Source: CAZPQV01 sp964588705 (GTDB lineage Bacteria; Bacteroidota; Bacteroidia; Flavobacteriales; Weeksellaceae). From it: a DNA stretch of 12,142 nt. The translations under genes were made by a program, and so were the position numbers. Shown one piece after another: positions 1 through 8,179 of this stretch. The notes beneath the pieces were generated by a model that searched no databases, was not told the DNA's origin, and was given only the letters and a program-made list of their open reading frames with translations. Where the stretch lies: NCBI GenBank assembly GCA_964588705.1, contig CAZPQV010000060.1, positions 1 to 12,142 of the forward strand, given 5' to 3'. Each line of letters opens with the position of its first letter. Position 1 is the stretch's first letter.

Positions 1-2925
1 CATGTACTTATTTTTGACGATGGCAGAATAGTCATCAACATCGAGAATAAAGGAAGTGTTACTTATAATGCTCTTTTAGGATTGCAGAATGAGGATGCAA
101 CCGAATGGATGGTTCCTCCTCATGGAGATTCAGCTTATAATTATAATAACGATTATTGGCCAAGTGAATCTACAAAAGCTTTTGTTTTTAAAACCGGAAT
201 AACCAGAACTCCATCATATTCCTGGAAAAGAAATGGAAACGAATTTTCAACAGCCAGAACAATAACTGGATTTACACCAAATGATGGAGATAAATTAACG
301 GTGGATATTACCTTCGCAGAAGCAGGGGTTTCTTCAAAATTTAGTGAAGTTATTTTCAAAGAAATAAAACGACCTAACATTACAAAAGCGGTCAATGGAT
401 GTAGCATTATTTTAAGTATTGATGCAGCAACCTACGACTCAGGTTTAGTTTACAAATGGTTTCGAGATGGAATTGACACAGGGGAAACCGGACAGTCACT
501 AACTTTAGATTCAACTGCAATACCCGGAAATTATTGAGTAAAAGTTTTCAAACCGGATGGAAGTCCAGCTTGTGGTTTTGAGAGCAACAAAATTGAAATT
601 AAGAAGTTCTTTCCTAATCAAATCAAGAGTCAATATACTTTCTGCGATAATTCAACAACGGCACCTCCGAGTACAACAGTAAACCTTTACAACGAATTTT
701 ATCCAGTTTATTCTTCAAGCTTAAATACGGAAGAATATGATGTTGAATTTTATGAAGGTGTAACTCTAATTGCCGATCCCGCAAATTATAATTTAGTTGC
801 AAATAATGATGTAGAGATTACTATTAAACGAAAATTAAAAGGAAGTTCGGTCTATTGTGCAACAGATACCGTGAAGCTGAATTATATCAGTGCAAAGCCA
901 ACAGAAAGCATTTCGATTTGCAGCTTTACAACAACTTATGATTTAAAAAATTATTTTGAAGCACAGTTTCCCAATGCGGTTTACAGCTTCAACTATACAT
1001 ATTCAGATGGTTCTGCGGTTTCCAACGCTAATGCTGTAGATGTTTCTAGAAATGTAAAAGTTACCGTAACAAAAATGGGAGGTTCCTGTCCAGTTACTAC
1101 GGAGATTAACTTTATTCCGGGCACCCCTATTTCTGTTCCTTCTGTACCAATACAGCAACGTTGTTCTGGAAGTGATAACAATGCAAACCGTTTTGATTTT
1201 AATGAAATCAGAAAAATAATTGATCCGGGAAATATTTATACAACCATAAAATTCTACAGAAAATCAGATGACAGTGAAATTTTTGTCGGAGGATACTCTG
1301 ATAATTCCAATCTAAATTCTGCCGGCTATTTTAGGACCAGTAAATTAGGAGACTATATAATTTATGCAAGGATTTTTGATAACGCCAATCCAACTTGTTA
1401 CGGTCAGTCATCGGATATTATTTTAAGGTTTTATTCCAAACCAGTTTTGGTGGGAGCTAATCCTATTCCGTTATTTAATTGTGCCGTTAATACAATTTTC
1501 AATTTAACGAAAACTTTCACTTATTCTAGTATCGATCCGTCGATAACTCCTGTTGAACGCTATTTTGCACCTGATGGTACACAATTGACAGGCACACAAA
1601 TAAGCAGTTATGATGCGTCGGCATACACCGGAATGCCATATATTATTATTGAATTTAATCCAAGTTGTTTTTCAGAAAGAATTAATTTCGATCTGAAATA
1701 TAATCCGTTACCAACATCGGCAATTTCCCAAATCCCAACCTGCGGAGCAACAACTTATTCGTTACAAAATTTCAAAGATGCGGTCATTACAAATTCATCG
1801 CAATATACTTTTTATGAAAGCGATGGTGTTACTGAAATGACAACAGATTTTTCGTGGACTAGTTTCCCACATCAGGTACAATATTTTATTAAAAATAATA
1901 CCACAGGTTGTTTATCTTCACTGCAGACCTTGGATTTTATAGTTGGAACTTCAACGCCAATATTAAAAACTAATCATCAATATACAGTTTGTGATACGGA
2001 CTTTGATGGACGAACCACATTTAGTTTAGATAGTGTAAAAAACCAGTTCACTAATGATACTTCGGCTACTTTTGAATATTTCAAAGATGTAGCATTAACC
2101 CATAGTATCCCTGCAAATTATACTAATGAGACTGCGTTCAATCAAACGGTTTATGCTAGAATAAAAAATGCCGGATATTGTCCGGTAGTTGTTACAATTG
2201 ACCTGAAAGCCAATACTCCTACAAAATCTTCAACGTTGCAGGACAAATATTTTATCTGTTTTGGAGATACGGTTTCGATTGATGCCGGAGCAGAAAATAT
2301 AGAATGGGAATGGAGCGACGGACAAAACACTCAGGTTGCAAATTTCACCGCAGCAGGAAATTATTCTGTAAAACTTACCAATTCAGATGGATGCTTCTAT
2401 ACGCACAATTTCGTAATATCTGACGAAAACCAACCTGTAATTGAGCAAATTAATCAAAACGAAAGTCAAATTGAAGTAATTGCAACCGGACTGTATTCAA
2501 TAGAATATTCTTTTGATGGCGGCAGAACTTGGCAGCTTTCCAATATTTATCCAAACCCAACAAAACCGGAATATGAAATTCAGGTTAGGTCTGTTTTGCC
2601 TGATGGCTCTTACTGTTTGGGTGAAAAATCATTCATTTATACCATTACAGTTTCTAATTTTATTTCACCAAATGATGATGGCAGAAATGACACGTGGTTG
2701 ATTAAAAACCTTGACAGAATGGAAGAGGTGGAAATCATCATCTCCGACCGATACGGAAAATCAGTCTTCCACACCACTGATATAAACAATCTGGAATGGA
2801 CCGGAAAACTCAATGGCAGGGCATTATCAACTGGAACGTATTGGTACGTGGTAAAATGGTTTGATCCGGCAAGAAAGAAAAGTGAAATCCGGCGAGGTTG
2901 GATTCTTTTGAAGAATCGAAATTAA
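1..2925 (+). pseudogene. T9SS type B sorting domain (gliding motility-associated C-terminal) protein, 5'-partial, internal stop
   Basis: The frame is open from base 1, so the true start lies upstream. It runs 974 codons to TAA at 2923-2925, broken only by TGA at 535-537 (codon 179). The sequence after the TGA continues in the same frame with the same style (VKVFKPDGSPACGFE). The body is Thr/Ser/Asn/Tyr-rich with recurring Ig/PKD-like modules. One, at about 2257-2394, carries WEWSDG then GNYSVKL then DGC. The last about 91 codons (2650-2922) start SNFISPNDDGRNDTW and include a RYGKSVF strand, a TGTYWYVVKW strand and a final GWILLKN. This is the CHU_C/TIGR04131 type B domain, which directs export across the outer membrane by the type IX system. 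By family, the protein is a secreted or surface adhesin-like cargo; its ligand is unknown. If the TGA is real, translation ends before the sorting domain and the product is probably not secreted. Re-initiation at ATG 871 would lack a signal peptide. A sequencing error is the main alternative. Confidence 0.85.
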
Positions 2926-2928
2926 TAA

Positions 2929-2991
2929 GAGCTGCGAGTTTCGGGGTGCGGGTTATTCATTACTCATCGCCAATCACTCATCACTTATATC
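2929..2991. repeat. Degenerate heptamer tandem repeat tract A
   Basis: Starting 3 bp after the stop codon at 2925, the sequence reads in 7-bp units: GAGCTGC, GAGTTTC, GGGGTGC, GGGTTAT, TCATTAC, TCATCGC, CAATCAC, TCATCAC, TTATATC. The first group is G-rich and the second is TCATNAC-like, but the 7-bp phase is kept across both. No open frame or terminator hairpin was seen here. The function is unknown. Confidence 0.6.
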
Positions 2992-2997
2992 GAACAC

Positions 2998-3006
2998 TTA
3001 TCCACA
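2998..3006 (+). promoter_or_regulatory. DnaA-box match TTATCCACA
   Basis: This is a perfect match to the classical DnaA box TTATCCACA. A one-mismatch box on the opposite strand (TGTGACTAA, 3068-3076) and a weaker ATTTCCACA (3006-3014) lie within 80 bp, in AT-rich sequence. The site could be a DnaA-controlled promoter, part of a replication origin, or chance. Genes on both sides run the same way, which does not favour an origin. Confidence 0.35.
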
Positions 3007-3027
3007 TTTCCACAATAACTAAAAAAC

Positions 3028-3056
3028 TTGTGTAAACAATAACTTTTGTATATTTT
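3028..3056 (+). promoter_or_regulatory. Putative Bacteroidetes-type promoter for the TPR/barrel operon
   Basis: TTG at 3028-3030 is followed after 18 bp by TATATTTT at 3049-3056. This resembles the Bacteroidetes sigma pattern of a TTG-type -33 element and TAnnTTTG at -7, with T for the final G. It lies about 73 bp upstream of the ATG at 3130, which gives a moderate leader. It is the best candidate in the 2926-3129 gap. Confidence 0.4.
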
Positions 3057-3129
3057 CGTTGATAAAATGTGACTAATTTTCCGGTCACCAACTCCTTGAT
3101 TTTAAAAACTTTTTTGAAAAATAATTTTA

Positions 3130-6072
3130 ATGAATTCAAAAAAAATCTTTATTGCTGCTGCGGCCTTTTATTTCGGGTTTTCCGAGGCTCAGCAGTCTCA
3201 ATATTTTAGCGACAGAGAAAACTACAGATTCGATTTGGCAGAGAATCTTTACCAAACCAAGGTTTACAATTCCTCGCAGTTCGAATACGCAAGACAGTAT
3301 TTTTATAACCAAAGTCTCTCAAATTCAAGAAAGGAAGCAGCTCAGTTTTTCGATAATGTAATTGGTGTAATCCTACAGGAGCAGTATGCAGAACAGGGAT
3401 TGGCTGCGTTCATGCGCGAGTATCCAAACTCAGCATATTTTGCACAGGCCAATCTTCCGTTAGCTGATTATTATTTAGCTCAAAAGGATTTTAATAAAGC
3501 GTTGGAAACTTTACAGAAAGTCAATCAGTATCAGCTTTCGAAGGAAGAAAATACGCAGTACATTCTTAAACTCGGTTATGCCAAATTCATGACGGGAGAT
3601 TCTCAGGGAGCGATTGAAGCCCTTGAAGAAGCTTACAACAATACCGATGAACAGGGAAGAGGCGATATTGCTTATATGCTTGGACATCTGTATTATGCCG
3701 ACCACCAAAACGACCGTGCTTTTCAGTATTTCGACAGTATAAAGGATGATGCAAATTATGCGAGATTAGTTCGTCCGTACTACGTGCAGATGTATTATAA
3801 TGAGAAGGATTATGACCGTGCGATTTCGGAAGGAAATTCTCTTCTAAGCGAAAATATTTCAGAATCTTACCGTGCTGAAGTTCACAAAATCATTGGAGAA
3901 AGTTACTTTATGAAAGGTGATTATTCTTCAGCTTATCCTCATTTAAAAACGTACTTGGAAACCCGTCAGAATCCAAGTGAGAGTGACCTTTATGAAATGG
4001 GATTTGTCGCAGCACAGCTTCAGAAATACGATGAAGCGGTTTCTTATTACAATCAGCTGATCAACAATAACTCCGAATTGGCGCAGAATGCCTACTACCA
4101 GTTAGGAAATGCGTATCTGCAAACCGGAAAAAAACAGGAGGCGCTTTCTGCATTCCGTTCCGCATATCAAATGACGTATGACGACAGTGTTCAGCAACTG
4201 GCTCACGAACAGTATGCAAAATTGAGTTATGATGTCGGAAACCCATTTGAAGCCGCACCAACGGTTATTCAAAATTATATTGCTAAATATCCCGGAAGTG
4301 CGAAGACCGCTGAAATGAAGAGACTTTTGGTTAAATCCTACCTGTATTCAGGAGATTACAAATCAACTTTAGCAGCGATTGATAAACTCCCGAATTCCAC
4401 TCCGGAGACCGATAAAGTAGATCAGGAAGTTTCTTATTTATTGGGAACGGAAGAATTCAACAAAGGTAATTATGACGAGGCGGAGCGCTATTTTCTTCGC
4501 AGTTTAGAATATCATATCAACCCGGAATTCCGGAACCGTGCTTTGTATTGGCTGGCACAAACTTATTATCAGAAATCCAATTATCCATCGGCAATTGTGA
4601 GATTTGAGGAACTTAAAAATAAAGATTTTCCTGAAAAACAGCAGTTGAATTACGATTTGGGATATGCGTATTTTAAATCCGGGAAGTTTGCCGAAGCACA
4701 GGCACATTTTAAAGAGTATCTGAACAACCCGAATCCGGAATTTAAAAATGATGCAGAACTTCGCTTGGCAGATACCTATTACGCCAATAATCAACTGAAT
4801 GAAGCGATTGCCATATATGACAAAACCGATAACGCAAACGATAATACGGTATTCCAAAAAGGAATGGCACTCGGTTTTAAAGGAGATTCTGTTGCGAAAA
4901 TTGAAACCCTTAAAGGTTTAATTTCGAAATATCCGAATTCAGAATATGTAGATGATGCCAACTACGAAATTGCCGTTGCATACGCATCCAATGAAGACTT
5001 CACTACATCCAACGATTATTTCGGCAGAGTTATCAAAAATAGTGCTGATAAGGATTTGGTTGCTAATGCGCAGATTTACAGAGCACAGAATTATATCGAT
5101 CAAAACCAATCTGACAAGGCGTTGGCAGAACTCAAATCTTTAGGAAATCAGTACAGAAATACGGCTTACGCTTCCAAAATTGTTTATGTGAAAAATGGTG
5201 ATGTTGCAGGTTACGAATCGTTTGCACAAAGTCTTGGTGTGAGAGTGGATGCTTCTGAAATTGATGAAATTAATCTGGCATCTGCAAAACAGTTTTATGC
5301 TGCGAAAGATTATCAGAAAGCCATTCCGCTTTACGAGAAATATCTGACTCAAAATCCTACGGGAGACGGACTTTACCAAGCGCAATACGAACTTGGAGAA
5401 AGTTACTGGCAGACTAAAAACACTACCAAAGCACTCCTTATTTTACAGGAAGTGGCAGCAGTGCAGAACGATTATCAGGAAGATGCACAAACAAGGTTGG
5501 CGCAGATTTATATTGCACAGGGAAATACTGTGGAAGCCAAAAAACAGTTGGAACCTCTGGCAAATTCTACCAACGTCAATATTCGAAACTTCGCAAATAT
5601 TGAATTGATGAAGGTTTTTGCTGAAGAAAAGAATTTTACGCAAGCCGAAAAATATGCAAATCTTGTTATTGCTAACGGTAAAAATTCCACAGCAATTCTT
5701 GAAAGTGCTAGAGTGATTAAGGCAAGAAGCCTGATGAACAGTGGAAAAGATAAAGATGCACAAACAGCTTATGCTGCTCTCGAAAAATCTTCAAATACCG
5801 AAGTTGCGGCGGAAGCGCTTTATGCCAAAGCTTTTTATCAGAATAAAGCCAAAGCATTCAAATCGTCCAACGAAACGATTTTCAGATTGGCGAATAACTA
5901 TGCTTCCGAAGATTATTGGGGTGCAAAAGCATTGGTGGTAATGGCGAAAAATTATCTTGGATTGAAAGATAATTATCAGGCAAGTTATACGGTTGATCAG
6001 ATTATTGACAACTATCAGGATTTCCCGGATGTTGTGGCCGAAGCAAGAGAAATTAAAAAACAGATTAAATAA
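3130..6072 (+). CDS. Exported tetratricopeptide repeat (TPR) protein, 980 aa
   Basis: The protein begins with a signal peptide: KK at residues 4-5, a hydrophobic Ile/Ala/Phe stretch, and likely cleavage after SEA (residue 20), leaving Gln-Gln. The start ATG at 3130 fits this exactly. From about residue 100 to the end it is a chain of helical TPR-like repeats. Examples are LPLADYYLAQKDFNKALETL, AYYQLGNAYLQTGKKQEAL, YLLGTEEFNKGNYDEAERYF and YDLGYAYFKSGKFAEAQAHF. The G-Y-A and E-A-positions typical of TPRs recur, with no enzymatic domain. TPR arrays bind proteins, so a periplasmic scaffold or assembly role is likely, but the partner is not shown by sequence. The outer-membrane barrel gene begins 75 bp downstream on the same strand with no terminator between, so the two are probably co-transcribed and may act together. 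Exact function unknown. Large exported TPR proteins of this kind are common in Flavobacteriia (family knowledge). Confidence 0.92.
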   Translation: MNSKKIFIAAAAFYFGFSEAQQSQYFSDRENYRFDLAENLYQTKVYNSSQFEYARQYFYNQSLSNSRKEAAQFFDNVIGVILQEQYAEQGLAAFMREYPNSAYFAQANLPLADYYLAQKDFNKALETLQKVNQYQLSKEENTQYILKLGYAKFMTGDSQGAIEALEEAYNNTDEQGRGDIAYMLGHLYYADHQNDRAFQYFDSIKDDANYARLVRPYYVQMYYNEKDYDRAISEGNSLLSENISESYRAEVHKIIGESYFMKGDYSSAYPHLKTYLETRQNPSESDLYEMGFVAAQLQKYDEAVSYYNQLINNNSELAQNAYYQLGNAYLQTGKKQEALSAFRSAYQMTYDDSVQQLAHEQYAKLSYDVGNPFEAAPTVIQNYIAKYPGSAKTAEMKRLLVKSYLYSGDYKSTLAAIDKLPNSTPETDKVDQEVSYLLGTEEFNKGNYDEAERYFLRSLEYHINPEFRNRALYWLAQTYYQKSNYPSAIVRFEELKNKDFPEKQQLNYDLGYAYFKSGKFAEAQAHFKEYLNNPNPEFKNDAELRLADTYYANNQLNEAIAIYDKTDNANDNTVFQKGMALGFKGDSVAKIETLKGLISKYPNSEYVDDANYEIAVAYASNEDFTTSNDYFGRVIKNSADKDLVANAQIYRAQNYIDQNQSDKALAELKSLGNQYRNTAYASKIVYVKNGDVAGYESFAQSLGVRVDASEIDEINLASAKQFYAAKDYQKAIPLYEKYLTQNPTGDGLYQAQYELGESYWQTKNTTKALLILQEVAAVQNDYQEDAQTRLAQIYIAQGNTVEAKKQLEPLANSTNVNIRNFANIELMKVFAEEKNFTQAEKYANLVIANGKNSTAILESARVIKARSLMNSGKDKDAQTAYAALEKSSNTEVAAEALYAKAFYQNKAKAFKSSNETIFRLANNYASEDYWGAKALVVMAKNYLGLKDNYQASYTVDQIIDNYQDFPDVVAEAREIKKQIK

Positions 6073-6078
6073 AATCAA

Positions 6079-6148
6079 TTTGAAATTTGGAATTGAAATT
6101 TGAAGCATTTTCAAATCTCGAATCTCGAATCTCGAATCTCAAATATTA
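6079..6148. repeat. Heptamer tandem repeat tract B with central hairpin
   Basis: Four near-perfect 7-bp units lie at 6114-6141: AATCTCG three times, then AATCTCA. To the left, 6079-6106 reads in loosely 7-bp, roughly complementary units: TTTGAAA, TTTGGAA, TTGAAAT, TTGAAGC. Where the two arms meet, ATTTGAA (6098-6104) and TTCAAAT (6110-6116) form a perfect 7-bp stem with a 5-nt loop. The tract fills nearly the whole spacer between the TPR stop and the barrel ATG, so it sits inside the presumed operon mRNA. Confidence 0.7.
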
Positions 6149-7932
6149 TGACAAAAAACATTCAAAAAATATTTTTATTGGGGTTGTTGCTTTCATCAAC
6201 GACCGTTTTCTCTCAAATTCAGGAAGAGCGTTTAATTCTCGATAAAAAGCGTGAACCTGAAGTAAAAAAAATTGAAAAGAAAAAAACATCGGTAGAAACC
6301 ATCAAAAATTATCCGCCGGAAGAAAAATCGGCGGTGCCTGTGGAATATGATATTACCAATGTTCCGGCGATTTCAGATTTTAAAACTTCAACCATCCAGG
6401 GAGAGGATGTTTCGCCAAAATTTGATACAGATTATAATGATAATTATTTCAGAATTGGTTTTGGAAATTACAACAAACTGATTGCCGACGGTAATATTTC
6501 TGCCAAGCTTGATGACAAAATGGAAGTTGGAGCAGATGTTCATTTCCTTTCTACAGAAGGTTTGAAGAAAGAATATCCTTGGTCTTCCAAGCAAAGTAAT
6601 GCTACAGTTGGAGGTTTTCTGAATTCTTATTCGGAGAAAGGAAAATTCAACCTAAATGCAGAATACGGACTGAACGATTATAATTATTACGGAATTTATG
6701 CTTTGAATCCCGATGCTGATATTGATTTGCAGCAGAAAGTAAATCAGTTTAAATTGAACGGATATTACGATTTCTTTTCCAATGAAATTCTGAACGATGC
6801 AAGAGTGAAATCTTCCTTTCTGAGCGATAGATTTGATGCTAAAGAGAGCCATGTTGCTGCAATGCTTAATCTTTCTAAACATGCTGTAGAGTTGCCTTTA
6901 CAGGATATTACAATGAACGCAGATCTTGGAATCGGTATGGAAACTTTGAGAACAGAATTTTCTCTTCTTAATGAAAATTACAGCAATTATATGAATGCTG
7001 AACTTTCACCAAAACTGAAGTTTTTCAAAGGAGAATCTTATTTAATGATTGGTTCCGGCTTCTTGTTCCTGAACTCAAAATTCAACGATAAAAATCTTGC
7101 AGAGGAAGGAACCTTCAACAAAACTTATTGGTTTCCGAAGGCAGAAGTGTTTTTTGCAGCCAATGATCAGTTTAAATTCTACGCCGGTATTGATGGTGGT
7201 TTGAAGATGAATTCTTACGCATCGATGCTTCAGGAAAATCCATATTTAGTTTCAGATCAGGTGATTCGCCCAACAGAAACAAAGTATCATTTCTATTTTG
7301 GGATTAAAGGAGATATTGACCAGAATTTGAAATACGACATAAATGCCGGTTATGGAAAAATGAAAGACATTATGTTCTTCAAAGCCAACGGTTTGTTTGA
7401 TAATATCATGACGCTGAACCGCTCTGCTTACAATTTTGCCAATACTTTTTCTGCGGTTTATGATGATGGAAATATCAGTTCGGTTAATGCAAGTCTTCAA
7501 TACTTTCCACTGGAGAATTTGGCTTTAGATGCAGAATTAAATTTTGCTCAATACGACCTTGAAAATTTTGAGAATATTTACAACAAACCACTTCTAAGAG
7601 GAGCTTTAGGCGCAAAATATACTGTACTTGATAAAAAACTTCATCTAGGTTTTAAAGGATTTTTAGTAAGCGACAGAACTACAAATTCATTCACAGATAT
7701 CACACACACCATTGATCAAACCGGACCGGATTTCTCCTATTATTTTACCTAAAACACCAATGATAAAGTAAAAGGTTATGCAGATTTCAACCTTTCTGCG
7801 GAATATAAAGTTCATAAAAATTTCAGTATTTTTGCGCTCGGAAATAATCTGATGTCCACCAAATACGAGACTTTCAAAGGCTATAAAGTATTGGGAGCTC
7901 AGATTTTGGGCGGTGTGAAAATCACATTTTAA
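6148..7932 (+). pseudogene. Outer-membrane beta-barrel protein (TonB-receptor-like), internal stop near the 3' end
   Basis: The ATG at 6148 gives a clear signal peptide (KNIQK, then hydrophobic LLGLLLSS, cleavage near VFS/Q at residue 22-23). A Lys/Glu-rich segment follows (residues about 27-55), then alternating aromatic/polar strands with many Asn, Tyr, Phe and Gly typical of an outer-membrane barrel. The frame meets TAA at 7750-7752 (codon 535). It then continues for 59 coherent barrel-like codons (NTNDKVKGYADFNLSAEYKV, later a GGVKITF end) to TAA at 7930-7932. The terminal Phe is the usual signal for barrel assembly by BAM, and truncation at the TAA would remove it. CAA (Gln) to TAA is the simplest change. 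I see no convincing TonB box or plug domain, so transport is unproven; such proteins are often labelled TonB-dependent receptor. Upstream in-frame TTG 6100 lies in repeat DNA and was rejected as start. It follows the TPR gene, probably in one operon. Confidence 0.82.
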
Positions 7933-7963
7933 TAAGGTTAAAATATTTAATTATTCACCACTC

Positions 7964-7977
7964 ATCATTTAAATGAT
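7964..7977. repeat. 14-bp perfect palindrome ATCATTTAAATGAT
   Basis: This perfect palindrome lies two bases before the tRNA 5' end. Possible roles are an operator, a processing signal in the tRNA leader, or chance in AT-rich DNA. The sequence just before it (TTATTCACCACTCATC) loosely resembles the end of heptamer tract A. Confidence 0.5.
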
Positions 7978-7979
7978 CC

Positions 7980-8051
7980 GGGCCCATAGTTTAATGGATA
8001 GAATTAAAGATTCCGGTTCTTTAGGTTGAGGTTCGATTCCTCATGGGCCTG
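7980..8051 (+). tRNA. tRNA-Arg (anticodon CCG)
   Basis: A full cloverleaf folds by hand. The acceptor stem pairs 7980-7986 (GGGCCCA) with 8044-8050 (TGGGCCT), the outermost pair being G-U. T8 and A9 follow. The D stem is 7989-7992/8001-8004 with a GG-containing loop. The anticodon stem AAAGA/TCTTT (8006-8010/8018-8022) is perfect, with loop TTCCGGT and anticodon CCG at 8013-8015. There is a 4-nt variable loop, then T stem TGAGG/CCTCA around loop TTCGATT. The discriminator is G8051. The next bases are CAA, so CCA must be added enzymatically. It decodes CGG arginine codons. No clear separate promoter was seen; it may be read from the upstream operon. A terminator follows immediately. Confidence 0.93.
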
Positions 8052-8052
8052 C

Positions 8053-8080
8053 AAAACTGTCTGTTATAGGGCAGTTTTTT
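8053..8080 (+). terminator. Rho-independent terminator after tRNA-Arg
   Basis: AAAACTGTC (8053-8061) pairs with GGCAGTTTT (8070-8078), one G-U included, around an 8-nt loop, and runs into a T tract. It begins directly behind the tRNA and separates it from the DedA gene. Confidence 0.8.
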
Positions 8081-8124
8081 ATTTTTGTTAAATGTTAAAG
8101 TTTCCATAATGTTTTAGTAATCAC

Positions 8125-8155
8125 TTTACTTTCCGGTCAATAATAAGTATTTTTG
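8125..8155 (+). promoter_or_regulatory. Promoter of the dedA gene (TTTA-N19-TATTTTTG)
   Basis: TATTTTTG at 8148-8155 matches the Bacteroidetes -7 consensus TAnnTTTG, with TTTA at 8125-8128 exactly 19 bp upstream. The 19 bp TATTTTTGCACCCGTAAAA (8148-8166) recur exactly before typA (10305-10323). The ATG lies 24 bp past the -7 element, giving a short leader. Confidence 0.7.
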
Positions 8156-8179
8156 CACCCGTAAAATTTATACTAAACT

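Noticed and set aside
82..537. Complete 151-aa protein
   Set aside because: The frame is already open from base 1 and the composition continues past the TGA; this is a fragment of the larger gene.
871..2925. Separate gene starting at ATG 871
   Set aside because: The same frame runs without a break from 538 to 871 with matching protein character, and there is no promoter or signal peptide at 871. It is the 3' part of the interrupted T9SS gene.
4504..4857. 117-aa open frame on the minus strand inside the TPR gene
   Set aside because: It is a shadow of the TPR coding sequence, rich in Ile/Phe/Cys, with no domain or promoter.
5443..5763. 106-aa minus-strand open frame inside the TPR gene
   Set aside because: Composition and position fit an antisense shadow of the repetitive TPR coding region.
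6100..6147. Upstream TTG start for the barrel gene
   Set aside because: This segment is heptamer repeat DNA (translates as repeated Ser-Asn/Glu-Arg residues), and the ATG at 6148 gives a proper signal peptide.
535..7752. Stop-codon reassignment or selenocysteine
   Set aside because: TGA terminates the NlpC/P60 gene normally and TAA ends several genes; no SECIS-like structure was recognised after 535, and the position is not a redox motif.
7981..8049. Alternative tRNA fold with acceptor GGCCCAT/ATGGGCC
   Set aside because: It would leave a 4-bp T stem; the chosen fold gives a standard 5-bp T stem and 7-nt TTCGATT loop.
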